From Tetrapyrgos nigripes (lineage: Eukaryota > Basidiomycota > Agaricomycetes > Agaricales > Campanellaceae): DNA of 64,000 bases. Made by a program: the position numbers and the translations under genes. Position 1 is the stretch's first letter; each line of letters begins with the position of its first letter. Below the pieces are notes generated by a model. It was given only the letters and a program-made list of their open reading frames with translations, was not told where the DNA came from and did not search any database. The stretch spans positions 186,001 to 250,000 of the forward strand of contig JAACJM010000048.1 in NCBI GenBank assembly GCA_013368315.1. The letters run 5' to 3'. Positions 10,958 to 23,326 of this stretch are shown in pieces.

Positions 10958-11233
10958 GTGGGAAAGCATCCTAGTCTCGAGAACAGGTGTACCTGCTCTC
11001 TCTCAATGGATGATTTACGAGACAATCCAGCAATTCGCTTGTAACGATACTGCTATGTATTCTATTCTGTACGATGTTCCGTGTTCTAATGTACAAGTGT
11101 AAGATACGGTCAGTGCGTGTATAGGTACGGCTACATAAGTGTGCGAATACATAAATTATTGGTCATCGAAGTATAGGTAGTCGCAGATGACCACCATCAA
11201 GAACCCAGAGAGAAAGTAAGTCCGTCTGATACA

Positions 11234-14200
11234 TCACAGTTTGCTGTTTGAATTGGCAGAGCCCGGGGCTAACGTTGAAGGCAATCTCTGGATAGGCTGT
11301 AACTTGCGTTTAATGTCTCGTAGGATCGAGGTCTTTGGATTCCAGTCCCGAAAAGCGTCTCTAAGATCCGTTATTTCCCGTGAAAAGAAATGTGCCACTC
11401 GTTCATCAGCAATCAAATCCCGCAGGGCCCAAGGAATCTGTAAGACCAATAAAATCAGGAGATAAGGAGACAGGCGTCACTGGGAAACTAACCTCGTAGT
11501 CGTTCATTTCGGAAGCAGCATTGAATGGCTCAAACGTGAGTTCGGGGTGCTCATCAAAACCATCATTCGCGAGGAAGAGATAATCAACCGCCAAGCTGGG
11601 TCAAGAATATCAGAAGATACTTCGGAAATTTTGACAATGAAAGGGACTGACGAATAAGTCGCGAGTTCTTCGTAAGCAGTAGAATGACCGACTCCATTCA
11701 GAGATCCAGCGGTCACCTCTGATAGATGAGCAAGTAAGCCGCTATCCGACAGGCCGGTATTGAGGACACGAAGCAACAAGACAAGAAGATTGGAAAGAAA
11801 ATCAGACGAACTGCGCCCGGCAAACATCAGCTGAGTCAATGGTAGATTTCAGAGCAATACCACGGACTTGTACGCATCACCGTCTATGTAGAGAGCACGT
11901 AGGATGAGAGGGTGGGACGCAGCAGTGAATAGTCCAGAGTAGATAGGCACGACTTGATCATTCAACGACGCCACATAGACCATCTTTGTCTTTAATCCGA
12001 GCACATGAGTTCATACCGTACAGAAAAAGATCACAAAGAGACTCACCCCGTTGTCCACCACATTATGCAGTGCTTTGACATAAGATTTAGATACTTCGTT
12101 TTCGGTATTCTGTGATGCGTGTCATTCATAAAGAAGGAAGGCGAGGTCGAGCAACATACTTGGAATTCAAACAGCTCTCGCGCAGCTGCGGACTCGAAAT
12201 ACTATAGGAACAAGATTATGAGCTGCTCAGCATAAAACATTGACGGACTTACCTGAATGTATGGCTGCACCAGTGAGCTGGTGCTAAGATACCGCAGCGG
12301 ACCTAGGTGGATACCGCACAGCGCTAAACAACAGACCCTTTGTGGTGGCAGTGGGACCATATTGACCCCAAGGTCAGCGATAGGTTCCGTTGTTCCATTT
12401 TTGGAAGTTCTAATATGTCTCTCTCGTATTAGCCGGTCAAGCAGATGTGTTGATACTACGGATCCCTGAGAGTGAGTCGCCACAAAGATGACATCGGTAT
12501 TATGAAGGTCATCCATCCACTCTTCATTGGACACCAGATTGGTGTACAGTCTGTGTCAAAGCAGTGTCAGGTTTTAGCGACGGACCACCGCGGAACCGGA
12601 ACCAAGATTAAGACTCACTTCTCCACTCTTCTATCTATTGTACCTTCTCCTTCAAGAGGAATTTTGGTAATCTTTTCGAGACGAACTCCATGCTTTTCTT
12701 GAAAGACTTCTAGAGCTTGCACCATCATATTCACAAACTTAAGGCTAGTCCCTGTTGGCTACAAATGAATGAAGTGATTAGCATTCCGCACAAGGACACA
12801 GGGCACAGGGCAAGAAAAAGTGCTGTAAAGGCAGACTCCGCTTTCATGAAACATAAAGAGTTCTGCAACGTTGCAGTGCAGAGCTGTCCTCCTGCTCCAG
12901 TGCCTCTGGATAGAAATCCATAGAGCATCCCAGACAGCTTCCAGGAATCCGTACAATCACCCTCGGCCCCACATCACGAGGAACCCATCAAAATTCCGAA
13001 AGAAAAGTGGTGTGCACAAAATCAGAGGATGAAAAAAAGAACGCAAGACATGTTCCCGGATGAGGCCGCCGGCGCTTCAGATTGATCGCTCAGAAGCTCA
13101 ACGAGCTTGATCACACCGATACCGAAGTACGTTTGATACCAGCCAGCCCCTGGAAAGCATCAAGATCACGTCAAACGTGAAAGATACCATCAAGGCCGTA
13201 TCGTATGGGCGAACTGTGATGCGGATGGAAATGGCAAGGAAGAAGGACGCCACTGTTGACCATACGATGTACCAGCAAGAAAAATAAAACAGAAAAAAAA
13301 GAGAGAAAAAAACCAAGGAAGGTCGAAAAATGAAGGATATCTCACCTCTCCAAAGACAGATCTCATGACAGCACCTAAGGCAGTATCAAGGCAGTACCAA
13401 TCAGCAACAGTGGCCTACATAGAAACACAGAATAAAGAGAAAGAGTCCTGCATGCGGGGAATTTAATTGACAACAATCCCGAGAATCAAGGGCCACCGTC
13501 GGCCAAAGATTATCTCCGAAGAGTCATAGCTGTGGAGAATCGCCACTCGCATGGTGGATGAACAAGCTCTGGGCTCAATTGAGAACCATGCTGAACATCC
13601 CCAAGGCAAAGACGCGTCTCCATGAGATGATGATCACAGCTTCGACACGTCCGGATCAAATTCGGAATGACCGAGAAGATCCCAGAGAAATCTTCTGGAA
13701 TTTTCATGGTGACGTCCAATCATCAAAAACGGGAGGAAAGACGAGAAATGGGAAGTAGAGGCAGCATCTCTCACCTGGAAACCATCCGTGAATCCCAATG
13801 ACTACAACTTTTTTACACCCTTTGAGCACATCTTCAACAGCCGATGCTTCGGGAAGAGCCTGCTCTCTGCCTTTTCCCTTGTTCTTGTAGTTTGTAAGAA
13901 CATGGGCAGGCAGCGACAAAGTTGTACCCGGCTCCAGTCCCATACCAGGTATTAGGCCTTGTGATCGCGAAGAGGCTTGCCCAGATCGCGAAACATCACG
14001 ATCTATCTCCTCTGCCTTCGCCTTCTCTGGCTTCAAATCTTCGCCAGCTTCCTGGACGCCATCTGTATCATCCTGCTCCAGTCCAATAGGCTGACCAAAC
14101 TGCACCACTTCCCAAGACCTTGGCAGGCTTCTTCCCCAGTCCCAGTACAACCGTTCCTTCTCCTTCATAAGCTCTATGTTCACATCTCTCCCCTTCGATG

Positions 14201-17200
14201 TTTGAGCCTGAGCTGATCCCACCTTCATACTACCACCGACTCTGCCTGAAGAAGACCCTGCCCTCAAAGCCGCAATCCTCGGGGAAACCAGGCCGCCAGA
14301 CATAGGTAGTGAGGATGCCGAAGCAGCACTGCCCCTTCTTCCAGCTCCCGATACTGGCATCGACGACTCGCTTCCTCTCTTTGATGTCGTATCGGAACCA
14401 GATGCAGAAGCGTTACCGAATAGAGACGAGGTCTTCTTCCTCTCAACGTTACTTCTATCCCCAGAGAACAATACCCCACTGACATATTTCATCGTCCTGC
14501 CAAGCGTACTACCCAGACCTTTCTGCTCGTCTTTTGCATACATTGCTTCGTAAGCCTCTGTGCCAGGTAAGGGCGTGAGGGGTAAAACACCCGAAGGAAG
14601 ACGAGAGCGAGGGGGCGTGTAAAATGTATCTGCCCATGTCGGCAGAACAAGATTGGGTGGAGCAGGGGGTACAGGTGTAGACGAACCCGAGTTGGACTTT
14701 GAGTGTTTCTTGTCCTTGTCGTCCTTCTTCTTGTCTTTGTCGTTTTCCTTGACCGAGTCTTTCTTCTCCACCTTCGTCTTCGTCTTCTCACTCTTCTCCT
14801 TCTTCTCTTTCCCATCAGAAATCTCACCTCCACTCGCGCTACCATCCTTCTCCTTCTCCTTCCCTCTTGATGAACTCCTGGCAGCCTTCGTAGCAGCCTT
14901 CGCCTTCACATCATCCGAAACAACGAGCAGAGGAGCACGCTTGGCAACAGAGGAGGCCTTCGACGTGGAGGTTGCGGTAGTAATCATGGAGTCCGTCCTT
15001 CCTCTTGAGCTAATGCCAATTTGATCCTTGGAAACACTAGCCGAGGTTATGTTATCTTGGTCCGATGTCGCCGAAGCCTTCGTCGGCAAGCCCGAGATCG
15101 GATGCTTGGACGGTGAAGAGGACAATGACGACAAGATTGAAGCCGGTTTGGGAGAAGAAGAGGGTTGCAGTAATGCCTTGACGAGTGAGACTTTCCTTTC
15201 AGGGGAAGTAGCACCTGCTTTGAGGATTTCCTTCATGCTTTCCTTCTTAACCACTTCCTTACTCTGTATTGGGATTGCTTTGCTCGATGCATCTATCTTG
15301 CTCTCGCTGATAGCACCAGCCTGGGCATCTCCAGCAGAAGCCTCATCTTCGTCCAAATCCATAATCTCCATTCCATTCTCGTCGCGCTTCACCTGACTGT
15401 CATCACTGCCATCCTGGATTTGCTTGACCGACGTCCCTTTCCCTTTTCCAATTGAGAAAAATGAAGCCCAACCGGAAGAAGTAGGAGGTGTAGACGTCAA
15501 CGAAGCACTTGCAGACTCTTCTGCAGTGGCTGGTGGTGACGATGCAGATTGCTCTGCCGGGGGAAGTGAGGAGATTGCATGCTCTTCAGAAGGTCCAACA
15601 TCTTTCGTCTCCTCTTGTTCCAGTCGTGGCTGCTGTTCTGGCTCTCCATCCTTCTCAGCCTCAGCCTCAGCCCCAGCTTCGTTCTCCCTTCCCCGATCCC
15701 TAGCCAATGCCTCCTCCTTCACCCTTTCAGACTCTGTCATCTGCCTCTTCAACTTCGGTTCTTTATCAATATCGACAGATATCGAAGATGCCGCAGCCGT
15801 TGGCGGTGCCGATGTCCCGGAACCACCGTACCACGTCCAAGGCGCTAGCCACGATCCAGCCCCACTTCGAACAGTTTCACCCGAGAAGACGGATGCTGCA
15901 CGAGGTGGTGGTTTGGAGTCTTCGGCTAGAACAGTGGGAGGGGCTGATTTCATGCCTGTTGTTGATGAAACTTCGGCTTCAGGTGGAGAGGGTTCGACTT
16001 GAGATGCGTGAGATTGGGCAGGAGCAGTTGCAGGTGGGAGAGTTACTGTATCAGAGGATATGGCAGCGTTAGATGGCTCTGTGGATGGGACTGTATGGTC
16101 TGACTCGGTGGCACTATCATCCTGTTTCACGCCTTCAACAGTATCCTCCACAACATTCCCATCGGTAGCCCCTGACGCTGGCACTGACTCGTTCCGAGTC
16201 GTAGCAGAAGAACTTCCCCAACCAACGTAATCCCACCATGAACCAGTATACGTCGGGTTCTCTTGTTGCGTTGTCTCCTGCGTATCATGAGACGTGGTAG
16301 CGGCAACTGTTGACTCTTCAGATGACTGTGTACCATTCACCCACATTTGGTCTTCTTGCCGTGTCTCTTCAACCATGCCTCCCTCTTCTCTCGACTCTTC
16401 ACGTATCGGCGCCTCTCCACCCGCACTCGTACTCCCAGCCCTCGTCAATTGACCTTTGGCATCCGTGCCATCGTTGCTATTGGCAGCCACAGTCACTGTG
16501 TCTGTTGAAAGGGATGTTACGGGACCCGATTTCGATGAGAGAGTAGATGGGATGGGAGAAGGTGATTTAGAACGGGATGGGGTAGATATAGACGTCGTGG
16601 CAGGGTTAGCAGTGATGTCGGTGATGTTAGCGGACGTAGTTGAGCTCGCAGTCGTCGTATTAGTCGCACTTGAGGTCGTGTCCGCACTGGATGTAATAGT
16701 AGAGGTATCTGCATGTGATTTCGTATCCATACCTGTGTAACGAAGGAGAAACCGAAAGAAGGTTAGCATGAGTGGTAGAGGCAGAACGAACAAAGCTAAA
16801 GCATTAGTAAAAGAATGAAAATGACAAACGGACACGAGAAACGCGCAAACACGATGAACAAACGTGCAAAGAAAGGATGAAGAGTGGAAGGTCCCCGTCC
16901 AAAAGAAACGTGTCCACGTGGACACACGGCGGGTGACGTCATATCCACGTGCGAGTCGGCCGACGGGAAAGGGCGAAAGAGTAGAAATACATAGAAACAC
17001 TCTACGTGGAGAAAGATTGAAAGAGACGGCCAACCACTCACCAGTACTCTTCTTTTTCGCATCCTCTTCAGACCCTCCCGAACCAGTATCCGGCGCTCTC
17101 CAAAATGACAAAGGAATGCCCACTATTGAAAACCTGCTCGTACTTGGATTCAGCGAATTTATGGAATTGATACGTTGTCGAGGTGGTCGAGGACTCAGAC

Positions 17201-19485
17201 GTGGTGTCGAGGGGGAACTTGTTCTGCCGTCGCTGGTAGAGGCCGTAACTTTGTCCTGGCCAACTTCATCATTTCTCCCAGTCGCAGAAGCCTCTTCATC
17301 CCTCGACTGCTGCGCTGCTTCTGATCCATTGAAGACATTTCCATTGACTATTCCATTGAATTCGCCAGATGAATTGCCCTTGATAGTCCCCACTAACGCC
17401 TGTTCCTCCAAATCCATCCGCCTGTGCATACTGACGACCCCCAGCCTCTGAAAAGGCCTAGGCTTGATTGTACCCAACCCCAGACTAACAGGGTCCTCGA
17501 TACCACCCAACATTTGACTCATTTCTTCCAGCTCTTCAGGGGACACCGTGACTTCTGATAACATCAATTTGGGTACCGGGACCTCGTCATCGATACTTGA
17601 AGGGATACTTGACGATGTAAGAGGACTAGGGGGAAAGCTAGTTGAGCCCGTGGTGGATGCAGAGGGTGGAGGAACCACAGCTCTGTCACTTGAGGACCTC
17701 GATAGCGACTGAGCTCTGGACGTAGAAGCTATCAACACGGATACTGCATCTCTATTCCCATCGCCAGCAACAATGGTCGCAGAACCAGAGATAGACGTTG
17801 TTTCGGCTTCCGGAGGAGTAGGTGCAAGAGCAGGAGAATGTGACGGCGAAAAGAACCAAGTCTTGGGTCTAGGTTTCGCAGAATAGTCAACAGTACCAGT
17901 ACCCCTAGTCCGTTCTCTGACAGTGCTAGTGCCAGTCTCTGACCCCACATCCCCATTCTGCATGGAAGGTTGATCGGCAACCGCATTGTTTGAGTCGGGA
18001 AGTGAAGAGGAGTATGATTCCTTCAAGTGATCCTGGACAGCCCTCACCCTTCTCTCGGTCTCCGACTTGTCCCCTCTAGCTTCATCAGGATTGGCCTGAG
18101 TCCTGTTCCCCATCGCCCTCCCCAGCGACCCGAACCATGACATCGATGAGGACGCTGGCTCTCCTGCCGACGTATCCGCCAATGTCATCGAATTGTGGTC
18201 CACTGCATTTGCAACTTCGCCCTGAGTGTGTGATACATCGACAGCTGAGCTGCTAGTGCTGACTACGTTGAGGGGAGTTGTTGTGGGAGTTGGGGATAAT
18301 ACGTCGTTATCAGATGGGTTGTCTTTAGTAGCATTAAAATTGGATGAAGCCACGGGATTAGCTTGAGCTTGATTAGTTGCAGTCGAGTTATCGTCGGGTT
18401 CCGAGAGGTCTACGGGTTCCGAAGCATGAGATCTATCTGTAGTAGATTCGCTGGCATCATTTATCATCGGGGTGGTAGTTAGATTCTGATAAGACGAATT
18501 TGTACTGGTGTTGGGTTGCAAAGCAGCGGCACTGTCGGCTCTACCACTATTCTCCACTGGACCTGTGCTCGAAAGAGTTACAGTGGGTGTGTCTGAGGCT
18601 GCTGACACATTTGAATTGTCGGAGCCGGTTGAGTTGGAAGTAGTTAAAGGCAAAGGCTCTGGGATGGTTGGCGACCGTTCATGTGTTGTCGAAGGACCTG
18701 AGGCAAAGTCAGAAAGTTTCTCAAATGTAAACGGGCAAGAACGATAGGCTTTTACACACCTGGAGCTTGCCCGTCTTCGTCCTCAAATAAACTCATCAAG
18801 TTCCTCCCTCCTTCACCTCGACCTGTTCCTGCAGAACTATGACCATACGTCATCTTTCCCTTCCCTTTCCCTTCAACCGTTCCAGTCCAATTAGGCGTAT
18901 TGGTGATATACATGGACAGACTCGTGACGCTGGCACTACTGTCCACTCTTCCTCTGCGGTCCCTGGGTCTGGCAGTCGAAGTCTGGTAAGACTGGTCCAG
19001 AGCGTCGTCTGAATTGAAAGATGGGAAGCTTTCAGCATTTACGAGAGAAACACTGGGCTCTGATGCGCTAGTAACAGCTTTCGCTTTGGCACTTTAATAA
19101 ATAACATAGGATGATGAGTACCTTGCCTTGGGCGCTAACGAAAAACAATGAACACATACCTTGCTTCAAACGACCCAGAGCTAGAAGTTCTCAACTGCGA
19201 GGCAGAAGCTGTCTTCCCTGACTTCCCTGACCCCCCTCTCCATGTAGGTGGTCTTAATGACCGTGTCTTCTTGGATGACGCCACGCTCGCGAAGGATGCG
19301 TACGATGACGCTGAAGGTGACCTATGAGCGGTTTGACCATGACTCGTTGAATACGTAGACGGATTGTTCGCGCTCGCACTAGCTTGCCCTTGTTCCTCCT
19401 GGCCATCAGACGTGTTGGATGCTAGAGCGGTAGACGTTGAGACATTGGTAGAACCATCCGAGGTTTCCAGTGATGTTACATCCAT
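11234..19485 (-). CDS. Giant YML020W-like protein with C-terminal alpha/beta-hydrolase domain, 2,143 aa
   Basis: Thirteen exons in transcription order: 19485-19160, 19091-18760, 18697-17042, 16732-13775, 13374-13346, 12758-12619, 12550-12253, 12201-12160, 12109-12047, 11989-11868, 11810-11652, 11595-11493 and 11437-11234 (6,432 nt, phases close). The N-terminal ~1,650 residues are Ser/Thr-rich, disordered, with Lys/Asp/Glu runs and several isolated Trp-rich motifs (SWWDYVGWG, SWLAPWTWYGG, SGWASFF). The C-terminal part matches the fungal YML020W-type hydrolase: VIGIHGWFPGAVMRSVFGE, PTGTSLKFVN, nucleophile elbow VATHSQGS, LALCGIHLGPL, ASLNDQVVP and GVGHSTAY. Ser, Asp and His in the last motifs could form a catalytic triad. 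Its biochemical role is unknown even in yeast. A 309-nt intron (16733-17041) is open in frame, and the introns at 13375-13774 and 12759-13345 are unusually long. Confidence 0.88.
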
Positions 19486-20005
19486 TTCCACTAAATAAAG
19501 ACGACCCAATCCACTTCAATGAATTCTTTATGCTTCTTCTAGATCCTCTTCTTCTTCAGATCCGGCTTCGGTAGACTCCTAATACCCGAAAGTAAACCGT
19601 ATGTTTTGCGCGTCCAGGTTGTCCAAAGTACTATTATCGCGCGTAGCTGTGATGATTCTTCGTTTTCTCGACGTAGGAGGTGTAGCAGGGCAACAGGGGG
19701 AGAGCTGGTGGTGGTTAAAAGCAGGAAGTCAGTTACCGCCTCCAACTGCAGCGGACTACTTTCAGACGTAATTTGATTAGATAAGATGGAAACACGTGGT
19801 GGCCAAGATCCGTCTCAACTCCTGAAGCCGACAGAAAACAAGATATGCAGCAAGCAAGCAGCAAGTCTCCATAAAGACTTTATATCCCAAAGTGATGTAT
19901 TAGTGTATGCGAGGGTCAAGTACATCTAAATTCCGCATCCGTTGAAATCTATTATTATGTCTCTCAACATCGCGCACTCTCGAGCACATTAGAAGGACGA
20001 CGGTC
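19486..20005. other. Promoter region between two minus-strand genes
   Basis: 520 bp holding the 3' flank of the flavin monooxygenase gene and the 5' region of the giant hydrolase gene. A 68-codon minus frame (19539-19745) has no recognisable feature and may be 5' UTR. Confidence 0.4.
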
Positions 20006-22279
20006 CTAGACTCTCAGAAATCCCTTTAGAGTGTCCAGCCCAGAAACGTAGAAATCCTGCAAACAGAGAACTCAGTCTGACCATCTTTCCCGCAAAAAGC
20101 AAGGCAGCTCGCTCACCTTGAAATAACCCAAGCTCTCCGACATATACTCATAGACAAGCGCTCTCGTAGTTTCCGATCGTCCTAGAACAACTAATCCAGC
20201 GACCAAAGCCGAGGTCAACAACGTGTTCCGAACCCTCCTTCTCCTCAACTGCCTTTCCCACCTGCCCTTGGATCCAGAGTCAACCGTATAATGATCCCAA
20301 TTCACCTTCCTCAACCACCACCAAAACAACGTACTAGCTCCAGGAAAGATACTCGACACCTTCCCATCTCTATCCTTCCTATACCACGAGACACAGTCCA
20401 CGAAAACAGACTTTTCCAGACGAGCGTGGATCTTCTCGTTATACGCGTCCGTAGCTGAGGTGATGACATCGACAGAGGAGATTTGTTTGCGGAGGATAGG
20501 CTCAATGAGCTGAAGCATATAGTTGATCTGGACTTCTTCGGTGTAGATGACGGAGGTATGACCAGTGACGGTGTTTGGACCTGAGATTAGGAACAGATTG
20601 GGGAAACCTGGGACGGAAGTACCCAAGTAAGCCTTGGGACCTCCTTCGTGCTCGTAATACTCTCGAACTGTTTCCTTTGTTCCCCGGACATGTAAAGGGA
20701 AGTCGTCCTAACGAATGACAAGTGCTGGCGTCAGCAAAGGTCAAGCAGACTGGAAGAAAATAGCTTACTGTTGCAAATCCAGTTGCAAAAATCAACACGT
20801 CAAATGGGATCTTTTCCCCTTTCTTCGTAACAATCCCTCCCTCATATATCGAGTCTATTCCATCAAAGGTGATATCAACGTTTGGACGATGTAAGCAGGC
20901 CAAGTAGTTCGTGTCAAAGATGACGCGCTTGCATCCCAATGCTAAGAAGCGTTGTAAAGAAGGTCATTTGGCGTCAGATTTGCATGAAAGAGAATGGACA
21001 CACTGTATGTTGGGACTAGCTTATCCAAAAGCTCCTTTGGTGCAGTCATCTCAATATACTTGCGTGCTAACTGTAAAACAAAACTTAGCACTGATGTATA
21101 CGACAGATACGAAACCCTCGCTCACCGTTGTGCTCTGTTTCCGAAGGAATGGACTCCCAAAAACCAGCGCGTAAAAGAAGTCCGTCTAAGATGTAACACA
21201 TTTAATCCACCGAAGACACAGGAGTAAAAAAGACTACATACCCCGAGAAACAGTTTCAGACGGTTTATCCTCATCCAAAAAGGCACGTATTTGAAAAGCA
21301 TCTTGTGATACCATGAATAGGGTGCGCGAGCCTAAAATGGTATAGGTTAGTGGCGTAGTTACCCCTGGACACTCAACGTATCCATACCGGAGGCAAGAAC
21401 CAATTCGGTGTCCTGACAAAGTTCACCACTTCTGTCGACGGCTCCCCAGAAATAACCGGTACGAACTGCGTCCTGATTAACATCATCAGCACTGCAACTT
21501 TAGCGAGATATCCTATGACCACTCACGCTGAAGCCCCATTCCCTACCACCCCAACTCGTTTATTTCTCAAATCCACGGTATGATCCCAAGCACCAGAATG
21601 AAACATCTCCCCTTTGAACGTCTCAATCCCTTTAAAATCTGGTATCTTCGTAATCTCCAACACCCCCAGCGCAGAGATCAAAATCTCCGCAGTAGTCGTT
21701 GTTTCCTCTCTTGTTACCATATCCTTGAGGACTATATCGTACGCTTGCTTGGCTGGGTCCCATTCTGCTGAAACAACGAGAGTGTTGAACTTGGTGTGAG
21801 GATAGAGGTCGTATTTCCTATGGAGATTCTCCCAATATGCCTTGATTTGAGGCTGGAACCCATGAGTGTAGTCCCAGTCGGGGTAGAGGTCGGTAGAGGC
21901 GGAGAAGAAATGAATGGGGACGTCTGAAGAACAGCCAGGGTATGTATTGTCCTTGTACAAATGGTCAGCCAGTCGACCATGGAGTCACAATGTGAATACT
22001 CACCCTCCATGTTCCACCGACACCAGAACCCTTCTCATAAATCTGCAGTACGACGCGTCTCGGTAACTTCAGCAAAGTAGGTGACAAACGGAACGCACCG
22101 TGAAGTTCTCAAATCCGGGGAACCGTCGCCTCAAGGCTATTCCGAGGGAAATACCGCCGATACTGCAACGAAAAAAGATGGTCAACGAAGATGGCACTCA
22201 ATGAAGCTGCTATATGATCATACCCAGCACCGATAACCACAATGCGAGGGGTATCGCTCCGTCCTTTCTCGGTAGACAT
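20006..22279 (-). CDS. Flavin-containing (Baeyer-Villiger-type) monooxygenase
   Basis: FAD- and NAD(P)H-binding class B monooxygenase, 566 aa. Eleven exons in order: 22279-22224, 22162-22099, 22042-22004, 21951-21527, 21472-21388, 21331-21242, 21185-21126, 21070-21004, 20941-20769, 20707-20117 and 20056-20006; total 1,701 nt, no phase conflict. Key motifs: first Rossmann VVIGAGIGGISLG near residue 15; EKGSGVGGTWR; the fingerprint FKGEMFHSGAWD (FxGxxxHxxxW type); second Rossmann VGVVGNGASA; and IFATGFAT. The C-terminal exons add SGPNTVTGHTS and a basic, partly hydrophobic tail (NTLLTSALVAGLVVLG) that could anchor the protein to a membrane. Family members oxidise ketones, amines or sulfur compounds; the substrate here cannot be inferred. 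The neighbouring transporter is not obviously linked. Confidence 0.9.
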
Positions 22280-23326
22280 CTTCAGCTGAGAGTAAGAGAA
22301 GAAGTAAGAAATATGGGGAACTCGCAGGGTCGTCCTTAAGCTTAAGTACTGATGATATGAGTCTAACCCGACGGTCCGAATATCATAATGGACATCACGC
22401 GGAGAGGGTACGTCGCCTTCAACTTTGTATTTGCCATTTGGTATCACAGGGAACAAGGCCGCTTCATCTTTATCCATCGGTGCTGTCTATTGACTGTCTG
22501 TCAAAATTGTATGCAAAAGGGAAAAAAGAGGCCCCGACTGTGCCCGGCTATCCCTTCAACCTCAGGTTCCAACCCGCTCCCAATGCATTGACATTTCATT
22601 TCTGCAACTTGCTTTGACAGCCTGTCCTCAAATCTTGACTGAAAGCCGAAGACAGCTCAAATGATGACGTCTTTTGCAAAGCGAGTGGTCACTGGTGATG
22701 GCGCGTCGAATTTTTCAATACGTTGCAGCTCAGTAGCCAATGAATGTATGGCCACCTATCAACTGAAAGTTACGTACCTCCTTCCGTACGCGTAGCAAAG
22801 GCCTTAATTAAACGAGAGTCTATGTCCACTAGAAGGATCGCGGAAGGTCAGGTTCCTCCACCAGAATCCAGTCATGAGTCGCTTGAAATCTTCGTTGAGT
22901 GCCAGTAATTGCTGCCTTGAGATAAGGACAGTAGGAGAGATGAGGTCAGACACGTGTTAACAGATTCTTTGAGAAAAATGAAAAACCAGGACGCGGGCAC
23001 GTGGGTCACTGGTCAACGCCAAAGATTGAGAAAAAGCCTGCGTCACCGACCACTCACCGTGCGCCGTTTGGCGTTTTCCAAGCGTTTTCCAGTGAAACGG
23101 ACAAGGTCCTCAGTAGTCTCAGCAATATTACAGACAGCCACCAACGCCAACATCTGCTCACCAATCTGATACAAAAGCACTATGTATAACTTGCCAAAGT
23201 ACAATTACAGATATTTCGCTACCTAATCAGGAAACGGGGCGAAATGCTAACAAAATGGGGCGTAAGTAGTAATGTGAGGTCATATCCAAGATAAGAGGTC
23301 ATCCTCAAAAGAAGAGCACAAAGCCG
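22280..23326. other. Intergenic, no gene seen
   Basis: About 1 kb between the monooxygenase start and the 3' end of the sugar transporter. It should carry the monooxygenase promoter. Several 60-86-codon plus-strand frames (22357-22617, 22954-23189) lack domains and splice support. Confidence 0.4.

Noticed and set aside
14653..16072. Several 120-190-codon plus-strand frames opposite the giant hydrolase gene
   Set aside because: Antisense shadows of low-complexity Ser/Lys/Glu codons; no conserved motif and no splice partners.
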